Source: Dipetalonema caudispina (taxonomy: Eukaryota; Nematoda; Chromadorea; Rhabditida; Onchocercidae). From it: a stretch of 64,000 nt of DNA. Below are positions 1-12,300 of this stretch, one piece after another. The stretch lies in the NCBI GenBank assembly GCA_013365325.1, contig JABVXV010000074.1:1-64000 (forward strand), given 5' to 3'. The translations under genes and the position numbers were made by a program. The notes beneath the pieces are model-generated. The model searched no databases, was not told where the DNA came from, and saw nothing but the letters and a program-made list of their open reading frames with translations. Within the stretch, counting starts at the first letter, position 1; every line of letters begins with the position of its first letter.

Positions 1-14
1 TTCTCACTCCTTCT

Positions 15-1456
15 TTATTTTTTTCCTATTGCCGATTCTTCTTCATCCATCCATGTTAGCAACTTCGCGTACATCTAATTAAAATTCTCAGTGTCTATCT
101 CAGTTTGCATTGTTTGCTGCAATACTAATAGAAGTCAGGAAGTAACGATAAGTTTAGACGATAAAAAAGATGATTCTTAAGATAAATATAAAGTGTTTTA
201 GGTAGAATTGAAATATCGCATGTTCTATGCTACTTACAATGTCACATTTGAATATTCAGTAATAAAGAAGTATGATCATTCGACAGCGTAACTGTAATTA
301 TCAGTTTTAACCTCCTCCCTTCCTGCTATCATAAGTGGTGCTGTTGTATTCTTACAGATTGTCGTAAGATATCAATTGAATATCTTAGCAAGACATCAAA
401 TGATAATGTTTGTTGATGTCATAGCACAATTAGAAAAAAAAAAAAAAGATTTAAGAGCAACAATTTGATGATATCAACTGAAGAATCTAATTAAAAGAAT
501 TAATTTCAGAGCTAATTTTATGAATACTTTTTGCAAGAAGATATGAAATAAATGGAGTATACGACTATTTCGCAACTTACTCTGAAGATATTAGAAGAAT
601 TAGAAGATGATGATAATGGAGATGGTGGAGATGTTACTGGTACGGATTCAATGTTATGTATATTTAAAGATTGTTGTTGATTGAATTGCATCGTTGTAGG
701 TATTGGTTGCGTGTAACAGTATGTTTCTGTTGTACACGTAATAGGATATCGAGAAGTATCAATGAGAGGTATACGAGATTCATTATATTTTTCGATCGAG
801 AAAGTAAGTATATTATTAAAGAAATAGATGAACGATAAGGTAGGAAAGCAATATCTATCACGATGTTCAAATAATTGCATTAACATCGGATCACCTGAAA
901 TGAATAACTATAAATCATTATGACAATTAAGACGAGAATAATTCCAGAAATGATTAATATTAATATTATTATTATTGCTATTGTTATTATCATTATCATT
1001 GCGCTACTGTATATTATTATTGTCTTAGATTAGAATTGAAGAATCTTTGAAAGTTTAGTCTTGTATCATTAAAGAATAAATTTTTCATTCATTCTATGGT
1101 TTCTTTAGGATGGTTCAATATAAAAACGAACAGTCCTTCATGCTTAGCTGATTTCTAGACTTAAAATTAGAAGTATCATGATGATATGCTGTATCTTGAA
1201 GCATATACTGAAATTGTCACATGTTCTTGAGAAAAGTGATTCCACTTTATCATGAACTTTTAAAATATTCAAAAATTTATTTTTATCCTAGTTGAACAAA
1301 ATATGCTTACGACATATTGCTTGTTCTTCTCGAGATATGAAAACTGCCTGATTCCTTAAATAATGTGGAGACATTTCGACAACTGTTTCAGACCTGAATT
1401 GACCAGCAGGTGTGTTAATGTAACGGTAAACCAACATTATGCATTCATGAAAATAC
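15..1456 (-). CDS. Unrecognised protein, 3' part of a gene (three terminal exons)
   Basis: Three minus-strand exons join in frame: 1456-1311, 894-581 and 74-15, the last ending in TAA at 17-15. The first two have good acceptors and GTAAG donors and the phases agree (1, then 0). The last exon is weaker: it has a TTAATTAG acceptor and only 20 codons. About 172 residues can be read. The first exon includes the stretch INTPAGQFRSE and ends REEQAIC. The second begins RDPMLMQLFEHRDRYCFPTL and finishes with a proline/serine-rich tail (VTSPPSPLSSSSNSSN). I do not recognise the family. There is no obvious signal peptide or complete domain in this part. The N-terminal exons should lie further right on the minus strand, but I could not find them. 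The real end could also lie beyond the window's left edge if the last exon is wrong. Confidence 0.5.
951..1020. repeat. ATT/ATC-rich simple repeat
   Basis: Run of ATT, ATC and GTT triplets inside the intron between the first two exons of the leftmost gene. It is low-complexity only and no function is implied. Confidence 0.6.
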
Positions 1457-4400
1457 CTAAAACAATCTATTTTAGATATTATGTAGTAAAAATTTGGATT
1501 ACTTAATTACAAGAAAGTAAATAAGTCCGATTCGACAATTGTTACTATCAAATACACTTTCGCTGAATATTTCATCACGTTTGTATTGAATGGCCAGAGT
1601 TGGTCATTTCTCATTCCATACATTTAAAAATAGCTTAACCATGAAATATCAATGAAACAACCGAGCTGTCGAAATAGAATGTATAAATGAAGTATAAAGA
1701 ATTTGTTTCGCCCTTTTTGTCCACCAAAAAAAGATCAAAATCGTAGAACTACATCAAGAAATATCGAGAATTGTATCTCTTGCTAAGCTTAGATGGATAT
1801 CACAGCAGGATAACCTTTTCTAATTATGTATTAAAAAAAAAGAAACAAAAATATGGATTACATTGAAAGAAGAGTAGAAGCAATTTTCAAGTCCTTATAA
1901 AAATGTATCGGAATTTTCCACAATTTCAAAATACTTCCATTTGTAGAAAATTCTCAGTTTCAGAATATTTCCACTTCCAGAATATTTTCAATTCTTGAAT
2001 AAGTTTTCATTTCCAGAACATTCGCAATTTCATAATATTTTGATTTCTAGAATAATTCCAATTCTGGAAACTACTTATGGAATAATAATTACGATGAGAT
2101 TATTTATTGATGTTGATCAAACAGATGTCATTATTCTGAAATGACATGACAAGTCAAATTTTAACTTTCCAAACATTTCAATGTATGTTCCGTAGGGAAT
2201 GCAAATTTACTCAGTGCAATATTCATGTCTATTCGTTCAGTTTCAATGCAACAAAATTATCAGTAATTTTCTGTGTTAGCATTTCAAGTGGATCAATTAT
2301 CCGTTAAAAAAAACTCGAAATTTGGAATTTTTTTCGTTTTTGCAAAAAAAAAAAAAATACTTAATGAGCTCTTAGTTGCAACGGTTTCAATAGCAAATGT
2401 TTTCTTTCTTAAGTTAATCAAGAAGATAATTTAGGAATTACCTTAAATTTACTCTACAGTTTTTTCCGAAAATTAACATAAAACACACATAAGCAAATAT
2501 TTAATAAATACGTGATAAAGTCTGTTTACTTGAACGTACGTTACGTGTATGAATGTTATTTAAAAGATTTCACATATTGCTTTTATTACTTTTCATATTG
2601 AAAGAATTGGAAGAATTATGGATTTTGTTATAGAATCTTTTGAATCATTACTGTCTTGTAGAAACTTTTCCGGATGATATTATACTTAGGCATTAATACC
2701 ACTTTTTGCTTGTATGTATTTTTTTGCATGTGTAAGAAACTGAAACAATTTAAAAGCGACTACCAGAAGATCCTTTAATAAAAAATATTATTTATTGAAT
2801 AATGATCAACAAATTTATGGCAAATGTTGCTGATTGATATATGATGAGGTAGAAGCTAAGACTTTATAATCATTGAATTATCATTCAAGTAAAAATATTA
2901 ATAACATTTTGATCGATGCTTTTTGGTGTAGTTTTCTGCATTCTTCCAGCATATGTTAATTTGTAATGGAAATCATTAGATTATGATTCCACGTGTTGTG
3001 AAAGTGAGTGAATTAATTATTGTTTTCGGTTGTGTTATTTATTCATTTTGTAAATTCATTAATTACTATGATGGAAGTAAGAAACATCGATGTTACAATA
3101 CGTAAAATCGAGAAATTTTAGGATCACATTATTTCAAGAAACTTCAGAATTATGTGTTTCATTTCGAGTACAGTCTAAATTTCATTCAAAAAGTGTTAAT
3201 ATACAAATTGACGATTTTAGCTAACAAAAATGGAAAGCGCAGTTAGAATTTCTTTTCAATGGCATTGTCCTATAATATTCATCACCCTCATTACTTCTTT
3301 CATAATTTTATTTTACATAAAACAAATTCCATTTTATCACATTTTCTCGGACATCCAAATTGAATAGAAATTTTGGTGTCTGAAAACAATTTCAACTTTT
3401 TAGTCAGTTAATTTTTAATTTTTCAATTTTTTTTCAACTCAAAAAAAATTTTAAATTTCAATTCTACAATTCAGTTTAAAATTTTCAAGTTATTTTTGAA
3501 GTTCACTATGTTTGCATTTTGCTATGTCTGTTACCTAATATACACTTCTTATTTGTTCATTCTGTTTATCTCTTACACCTCAACATTAATAAAGCTCATA
3601 GATTTGAAGAGTTAAAATAAGAGGTAAAAAATATGATCGAATCGATCAATCTTCCGTATTCTGAGGATTGCAAGTTTGATTAGATACGAAAGATTTGAAA
3701 ATAGCCAATAAATTGATGTTATCGTCTACGACGATGCAATGCAAATATAACCATCCAGCAGATAATTGCTTGCATTGCCAAGGAAATCTCATTTTTTGAA
3801 AATTTTAAATTTTAAAATTCAGGACTTTATTGTTAAAAATGAATTTCAAAGATTGCAAGATTGCAACATTTGAACCTTTTCTCTTCGCAAGAACAATTGT
3901 CTTTCTACCTAAAATTACTGTCAAATAGCACAAATTTCCCTCCTTTGGTTCGATCTCTTTTTTAATCAAAATGTTAAAAGGTTCATGATATTGAAAATAT
4001 ACCTGGTTCATTTACTTCTTTACCTCTCCTCAAATTTTTTCCCCAATGAATAATATAGAATTTGTAAGATAAAATTCGTTGAACTGGTTTTTCTCTGAAA
4101 GTGATTAGAATAAGATTATGAACAACAAACAATTCAATTTAATCCTTTGAAATGTCCCATTTTTAGTCAATAATTCAAATTAAACTCCAACACTCACTAT
4201 ATAAAAAAAGTTATTTGTGTCGTTGTAACCTCGAGATTTCTCAATGCCTCTCTAAGTACATCATTAGAATAACAATAAAATATAAATTGTCCAATAGATC
4301 ATTAATGATTACACGTTAGATACGGCTACGCATAATAGGTTTGATAACAGTTGACAGATAGCAAAGGTCAAATCGTCTAATTTTTTTTGTTTTTTTTTAT

Positions 4401-6176
4401 CCATCTTCTAATTCAAGCCAATATAGATATGAGGTTAAAGACGCAATTTAATTTAATCATACATAAGATATTTATCTCAGTTAAATCGTCGTATCCGACT
4501 TAATCACTTATCACCAAACTAAAAAGAAAGCAAATTATCACTGATACATTTGCAAATATTATCATTGTAAGTGAGACACTATTTAGTAAACGTATTATAG
4601 CATATTTGTATGACATTTAAGTATTAAAATTTCATTATCATATAATCATTCAAAAATTTCAGTGTTTAATGTTTGGAAAGATTTGAAAAAGAAACAGATC
4701 TAAACATTATCAGAAAAGTTAAGAATAAGAAGTATCAATGATAAAAAGAAGATTTACATATATATGAAGAAAATTAATACGCCATTTTCATTACGTGAAA
4801 TCCGTGAATGATAAAAGTAATGCAGGAAAATTTTCACAAAAACAAGTAAGTTAATTATTCTAGACGAAAATAGTATTTTAGTTCTTCAGATATGTATTTG
4901 CAAACGAAACTTTCACATTGTGTCGCCAATTACTGAAAAAGTTGATTTATTTCTAATTAGCTCATTAAAATTTCTTCAATGTGTCGTATTTTTAAATTTA
5001 ATTAAAAAAGAATTTATTAATGTGTAATTTGCTTATATACTTTGATCTCGATCAATGATTAAAGCTGTAAATTTTGCCAATATTTCGTCATTATTAAACT
5101 AAAACGTTTATCTGGGCACAATAATTGAATTAGGCCTTCTAGAATGCATATGATTTTTCTAACATCTAAAGATTCCAGGTTTGTCATTGATCAAAAATGA
5201 GTGCTTCAAACATTTGATCGCAAGCAAGGAGATTTTTGATTAATTAATGAAAATTGTGATACTAAAATTAAATAAAAAAGATTGAAAAAATTAAAGCTTT
5301 CTCAAATGATTTGTCTAAGAAAGTTGTACAAAACGCGTATATGTTAAGATTTCAGGCCTTCTTTTTAATGATGGAATTCGGAAAAATTGATTATTTTTAC
5401 TTAAATAATTGTCGCGAAAAAGTTCTATTTTAATGTGACATAAATCCACTATACTAACAATACCGCAAAATTTGCCAGAATTTAGTCATCCATCCCAAAA
5501 CATTTTGTATGCTTTGTTAGTTGCAAATTTTGAATAACGATAGAATTAATTCGTTTTTCGCTTCTTTTTTTTTTATTTTTGAAAAGATTAAAATAAATGA
5601 ATCTTTTCGCATTCAAAAACATAACTTTAAACTTCTCATTATAAGAGTAAAACCTTAACTAATATGTCTGATAAAAAAAACAAAAAAAAAAAAAAACCAC
5701 TTGGTATCAACTGGTTTGATTGAAAATCAATGATCTGTATCATACCTCTTTTATGTATTGCTGTATTTCCTTCACTGATGATTCAGTGGGAATATTTAAA
5801 ACGTTGGATATTACTATTTTTCATAAATTTGGCTTTAATAATTCGAAAAGAAAAAAAAAATATTTGTAAATGAAAGAATGCACAAAAAATATCATTTGTG
5901 AATTTCGATCAAATTTTTCTTCTATCAACAGAAAAGGATGTTGAAGATTGTCATCTATGTTCTGGCCTCCACGACAAAAAATGTACGACAAAAAAAGTTC
6001 AAGGTTCCATAGAGTTGCTGAGAATGGGTCACATTTGGGTCAAATTTATTTGCCCTGTTGCAAATTTGCATATATTTTCTTTAATTGACTGACAAGTTAA
6101 GAATTCTTGTAAAAAGAATGTTAAGATTTTTTTTCCTTTTTTATCAAAAATTTTATAAAATTCGAGAAGTTTAAAC
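1457..6176. other. Gene-poor AT-rich region
   Basis: Apart from a degenerate minisatellite near 1.9-2.1 kb I see no supportable exon here. It presumably contains the 5' part or promoter of the leftmost minus-strand gene. Short open frames (for example 4011-3805 on the minus strand) lack convincing splice sites and look random. Confidence 0.5.
1910..2070. repeat. Degenerate minisatellite, unit about 20 bp
   Basis: The motif TTTCCAGAATATTT and close variants (TTTCAGAATATTTCCA, TTCCAGAACATTC, TTTCTAGAATAATTCCA) recurs about eight times at roughly 20-bp spacing. The copies are diverged, so this is an old tandem array. Confidence 0.6.
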
Positions 6177-6238
6177 ATTTTACTGATAATTGAATAGCAA
6201 CTAATACTTATTAGGTGCTATTCAATTGTAAGTAAAAT
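6177..6238. repeat. 62-bp near-perfect hairpin
   Basis: The left half ATTTTACT...AATTGAATAGCA mirrors the right half TGCTATTCAATT...AGTAAAAT. The centre CTAATA-CT-TATTAG also pairs. Only a few positions across the whole stretch fail to pair. It sits just left of the larger palindrome at 6262-6742. Confidence 0.8.
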
Positions 6239-6261
6239 TTTTAGCCGTATAAGTAAACACA

Positions 6262-6742
6262 ACATAATGAATTTTTTATTCTTAACCTTGATGCTGTTAA
6301 CATTTATTATCTTATCAGTTTCAGATGTATAGTTTTATCATCAAATATAACTGTGATTGAGCAACATCCAAAAATAATAACCTTAGATTAAGTTTTATCT
6401 AAGGTCATTCTTTTCTGATGATATTTTGCTAGTCGAGATGGAAATATGATTGATCTGCAAGCGATAATCCAGTAATACCAATTGCACTTACCAATCTTGT
6501 CTAGCAAAAAGAATAACCTTAGATAAAATTTAATCTAAGTTTATCCTTTTTGATGTCACTCATAATCACACCCAATACATCCATTGATAAGGATATCAAG
6601 ATTCTGATGATGATGATATTCAGGGATATCAGTACTCGTATTGATAAACATTTTGATGATAAAATTCTATATCCGTAACTGATAAGGCAATTTTTAAAGT
6701 AACAATGATAGCATCAAGTTAAAAACAATGAATTCATTATGT
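6262..6742. mobile_element. Foldback/MITE-like diverged long palindrome
   Basis: Reading inwards from both ends gives matching blocks: ACATAATGAATT at 6262 against its complement ending at 6742; then CTTGATGCT, CTTATCAGTT, TTTTATCATCAAA, and CCTTAGATT...ATCTAAGG, each on both arms in mirrored order. The right arm carries extra sequence near 6585-6650. Each arm also has its own small hairpin (6380-6405 and 6516-6540). No open frame lies inside. I could not identify a target-site duplication, so the termini are approximate. Confidence 0.65.
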
Positions 6743-7045
6743 TCTATTCTCTCAATTTGATTAAAGATATCGTTATCTGCACTAGTTATGATTCGAATCA
6801 CATTTCGACATTTCATTCTCCTTCCTTTCTCTTTTTTTTGCCACTGTTATTATCATTTTTGAATGGATTTCATTCATGTATCGATGTGCTAGAAAGTAGG
6901 AAATCGAACTAAACTTTTTCTGGATGACTTTTTGTTGTCATTTAAATTCAGCTCACGTTTCATTATCGCTTTCACACATATATTTCATCTGATGAAACCA
7001 AACCATTTCTCATCCTTTTATCAATTTTGTTTCAAAAGACTTGTT

Positions 7046-7063
7046 TTTGTTGTTGTTGTTGTT
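7046..7063. repeat. (TTG)n microsatellite
   Basis: Six consecutive GTT/TTG triplets. Confidence 0.8.
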
Positions 7064-7381
7064 GAATATATCCTTATATCTCTTTTATATTAGCATATAA
7101 TGTATTTATCACTTTTCATTCTCATTATCATCTCTCATTACATCTTTGTTTTATACACAATTTCAACATATATCGATCACTACTTCTATGATTGAGTATC
7201 ATCAGTCAATTGAAAAGGATACGATGTTACTTGATAGTGCTATCAATTAATATTTATTTTTCCCCCTTGATAGATTAGATGTTCTTTTTCAAGAGGTCAC
7301 CAGCATTTCTTGTGCTAATTCCTTACAATCTCTTTTTTGTCATGCTATATCATTTATCTCTTTTTCGTAAAATCTTTATGT

Positions 7382-7418
7382 TGATGATGCTGATGATGAT
7401 GATGATGATGATGACGAT
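7382..7418. repeat. (GAT)n microsatellite
   Basis: About eleven GAT/TGA triplets with two interruptions (GCT and GAC). Confidence 0.85.
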
Positions 7419-7780
7419 CAATTTTTAATCATTCCTATACAACAATTATTATCATTTCAATCTTTTTACTTATCCTCATATTCTTAATTTTTTTTTCTGC
7501 ACAATATTATCTTGAATAATTTAAACTTATGACAATTCAATTTTGTAAAATGATAATAACAGTTTTAGTAGTAATTACAATCCATTTAAAATAAATCTTT
7601 GTTATTCCGGCATGAAATCCTCTTTTTCATTTCATGTAACAAAAAGATGGTTGAAAAAACGGTAAGGAAAAATTGAAAATCCGATCATTGCTACCATTTT
7701 TCCACATATTCAATCACATTTTTATTTGAAATAACTATCATTTCATTCATTTCTTTCCTCGTATCAACGCCTTTTATAAC

Positions 7781-7815
7781 TCTTTCTCTCTTTCTCCCTC
7801 TCTCTCTCTCTCTTT
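7781..7815. repeat. (CT)n microsatellite
   Basis: Pyrimidine-only CT repeat with a few CTT and CCC interruptions. Confidence 0.85.
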
Positions 7816-9394
7816 CCCCGATTATTCCATTTTATTAATGATCTCCTTGAAATTCCGCTTCTTCTTCCTAACTATCAAACGAATAATTACTAATTTAATT
7901 TATCTTCGTTTTAACTCTATGATCACTCGAATGTTTTTTCATTAACATGAAACTGGAAATTGCTGTTAAAAAAAATGTATTACTATTGTTAACCTCAACT
8001 TACATGTTGACCCTAACTAATTTGATCTGCAATCTTCTATTTTTTCAAGATTAGTGAACATCAAAAATTTTTTTTTTCTTCAAAAATTGTACCATATTAA
8101 ATGTGCTTTGTTCAAAAAGATTAAATAAACGAATAGGAAAATATTCCCACTATTATTAACTTTTCTTGAGATTATTTTTCAATTTTGAATTATTTCAATG
8201 ATGATTTGAAAAATTTTCATCGGTCGTTTAAATATGTGTGAAACAGTGCAACAACTTCGCTCATTGAGAAATTAATTGAACTTCAAGAAATTTATATCTT
8301 GCGAAAAGAATTTATTTGGCTACGAATTTTATCAAAGGTTATTAGGTTAAAGAAATGTCGTCATTACACTTTCTTGATAATAAACATCTTTTCCATTCTA
8401 ATACCTTTCATTTTTTTTTTCTCAGTAAATTCAGTGCTTCTGAAAATTGATTTTCGTTACTTCGATACTTCGATATTTCTCTTCTTCTTCTTTTTTTTCT
8501 TTTTTGAATTATTTTTATGTAAATAGAAAACGATTCGTGCCAATTCTTCTGTTAAATGCCACACAGTAATTAAACATTAAAAGAAATAAGTAAACAAAAA
8601 ATCGTAAAGAAAAGGTCAAATTACCCTTCATTTCAGTAATTGGAACCAATTACTAATATTTAATTTGTTGCTAATTAAATTCATATATTTGGCTCCAGAA
8701 ATATACTCCCTTGGAATTTGACCTTTCGAATTCTGCCAAATTGTCGCAATGATTTTCATGTTACATTTAAAAGACCATAGCGATATATACATTTGGAAAG
8801 GTGTAGAAAAGCAATAGCTATGGCAAAATCTGAAATCGTTCATTTTAATTCGTGTAAATTTACAAAAGAAAATTACAAATGCATATTTACATTTTGAATA
8901 AAATGGTGAAATTCAATTTATTTTGTTAATTTTTTGAAAAGTTATCGTTAAATATAATTGTTTAGAAAATATATCTTCATTTTTTTAAGCAAAAATTTTT
9001 TATTCCATTAGTATTTGAGGAAATTAGTTTGGAAATTCCCATTTAATTCCCAAATTTATAAAGAGAATCATCATCAAAGTATATCGTTCAATTCAATTTT
9101 CCAAATAATTTCGAATATCGCAAAAGAAAAAGCAGTCAATTGTGAAGTGGAGCAACTAATTTACTTTGAAAATGTAACATAATAATAATAACTTAGTTCT
9201 AAAAATCTTATCTTCTACAATTGAAATGGTTGGAAGTTTTTAAAATGAAGTAGACCAAGTGGGATTCTAAAATTTTTGAAGTAAATTGTAAAATGATATA
9301 ATCAGAGAATTATAATTGATAATATGATTTAAAGAAATCCGATAATCAGCTTCAACAAAGTTGATTGTGGAAAAAGGACGGGAAGTATAAGAAG

Positions 9395-12300
9395 ATGACA
9401 GAGAATACGCAACATTGCGGTGATCTGTCAAAGATGGAACGAAAAGCGCAAACGGAAAATACATCCGGAATGAACAATAAGCAAAATGTAATTGTAGCGG
9501 ATATGAATAGTAAGAATGAAATAATTTTTGCTGATGGTTTTATGATGGATTCTGAAAGGTTAATTTTTCTTCAAAAATATTTCAAATTGATAATTATAAT
9601 TTTAAAATTTAATTGATAGAAATATGCTGAAGTAGATTATCTATCTATAATTCTATGCAAATTTAGCGAAAAACAGAAGGCGCTATCATGGTTTCTAAAG
9701 CAGAAAATATTTTTTGGAATGGTATGTTTTCTCATTTTTTTTTTCACTTAAATAAAATATTTCCATGATGAGGAATTTGGAATGATTTTATTTAAGTTTG
9801 ATTGGAAATCTATTTGAATTTGTTGATACAATGAGTTCAATACTTTCGAGTGCAGTAATAAGATGTAATATACAAAAGTAATCTCTTCATAGCAATACAT
9901 TATCAATAGGCTTATCTATGAAAATAATCAAAAAATAGGCCTATTAATTAGACAACTTCTAATTTTCTTAAATTTTCAGATTTGTGACACCAAATCAAGC
10001 AATAATATTTTTCTCATTGGTCTATTATTTGCGATACTTAGCGGTTGTTGTATTTCATTTGTGATAGTATTTCTTGGACGAATTAAGCATATTCTCTTAA
10101 CAAATGAAGCAACAACAACATCTTTCCTAAAAGGAATTTATGAGCAAATAATTATTCTTGCATTTATCATTGTTTTAGCCGTTATTACCCATTTTGGCAT
10201 GGTAATTTGTTATTTTATTTTGTCAAATTTATTAAAATTATTTAAGTGCTATCTTCTTGATGAGAAAAAAACACACACTGAATTGTTTGTTACAAATAGT
10301 TTTCTGGAATGAAAACAACTTAATTATTAATTTGTCATATTTATGCTTTAGATAGTATGACCTTAGATGAATAGTTTCTGATATAAGGTTATTTGATTCC
10401 CTCATTGAGATGTGATATGTTTTTTTCGATTTGTTGAAGTTTAATTTTCTACCATTCTTGATCTTATCAATTCCAATCATAGACTATAAAATAAATTTTA
10501 ATATGAAATTTTGTCGAATTTTTGTAAGCATACATTTTCAATAAGAGTAGCCTAAAATTTTAAGCTTATGTCAACCACAGTTCTTAGCGATAGGATTCGA
10601 ATTCGTTTCAAACAGCGTTATGATGTAATGCACAGACACAAATATTTAAACGAAGAAATTATTACAAAAATAATTGAGTAAGTTCACTTTTCTTCTCCTC
10701 TTATCAAATAACATTGATATTTCAAACTGTGCGTGAAAAATGAAATCAAATTCTCCATTGAACTTATGACTTGAAAATTTCAATTGTCGAGGAATTTTTC
10801 CTCAGCAGTTAACAAAAATCGGAAAACATTAAATTAATATTCTCCCATAAATTCGATGTCCTTCGAAAGAGAATAGTGCAATAATTTACAGTAACATTAA
10901 GAAAGGCAATTTTCAAACTTTCAAAAGGAAATTGCAGGAATGCTAATTTAGTGGAAAAAGGATCGGAAACATTCGGGATGCAATGTCGAAATGCTGCAAT
11001 TATCATATCATCCCTGATTATTTGTTTTTATCATGAAGCACATCTATCATTGGTTATATTAAGTGTTGTACCGCTGGCTATAACATTGAATATACTTTCA
11101 AAAAGGGTAAATTGGAATTTTTGAGATGAATATAAGTGGGAAGATTTTGTTGATATAATTTTGAATGAAAAATTTTCAATTTCAAAAAATAAAAAAAAAA
11201 TTCTCAAGAAAATAGCAATCTGTTGTCTATGAAAGAAACTTTATCCTTTGCTAATTTTTCTTGTTCACTTTGGTATCTTAAATAATATCAAACTTTGATA
11301 GCAGCGAAAGGTAAATTGATATTCGAAAATTACTCACATAATTTGATTTTAACAATGAACTGAACATTTTTTTTTTATCCGAAATTTACAGCTTTCGAAG
11401 AAATCAGATGTCATTTTATCGGGTAAAATTTCCGAAACGACTCAAATGGAAAAAGAATTACTGCTGCAGAAAAGTTCTAATGATAATATTGCAAATGATG
11501 AGCATTTGATGAGATTATCATCGGAAGTGCGAAGCTCTACTCGCTATGCAATTCTACATCAAGTTTGGAAAAATTCCCATTCCGGAATTCTATCTTTTAC
11601 AATCTTCACATTTATCGGCTGTGGAATGCTGTTAGCTTTTTCAGATCATTTTTGACCTCATTTATGTAATTATGTAAAGTTGAACAAATTGATGAAATAG
11701 TGAGTGATATTTCTACATTATTCCTTGTTTTTCTTAATATATCATAAATTATCATCTAAAATGTACCACTCAGGAATTTTCACCTGAATGTAAATTTTTT
11801 GACTCATTAGATTCAGTTATATTCCTATCAAATTATAGTTATGGTGGTTATCTTCGTGATATGAATCCAACAATAAAAGAAGGTGATATATTTATCACAG
11901 TATTATCAATGGCACTCGTTGTAGATAATATTTCAACGACCATCATGTATTATTATCATATTAAGAAAGGTGTTCATGCTGCATTATATATTAGGAATTT
12001 TCAGCAATTTGATTATCAATTCATGGTAAGAATTCCAACTGATCAAAGAAAACGATTGCGTTTTTACAGTTATAATTTTTTTTAAATTTAAATCGTTTTT
12101 TTTTTAACCTTCCTTTTTATCTAGACTTTTTTTTTATTCTACAAAAAAATCTATCCTGAAATTTTTCTTTTTTCTTTTAAGTTATCCCGATATGATAATC
12201 GACGTTGTTCGATGAATGAAATAACCGTAACATTAATCACTGCCTCAGAATTCAAAAAAATGCCGATAGTTTCATCAAGAGGGAATTCTATCATTCGGTT

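Larger units (their letters stand above)
6743..9394. other. Intergenic region upstream of the ABC-like gene
   Basis: AT-rich, with several microsatellites and no supportable exon. It presumably holds the promoter of the gene starting at 9395, but no specific element can be named. Confidence 0.5.

Noticed and set aside
3805..4011. Minus-strand open frame of 68 codons
   Set aside because: No convincing splice sites or start context, and composition is as expected for AT-rich DNA.
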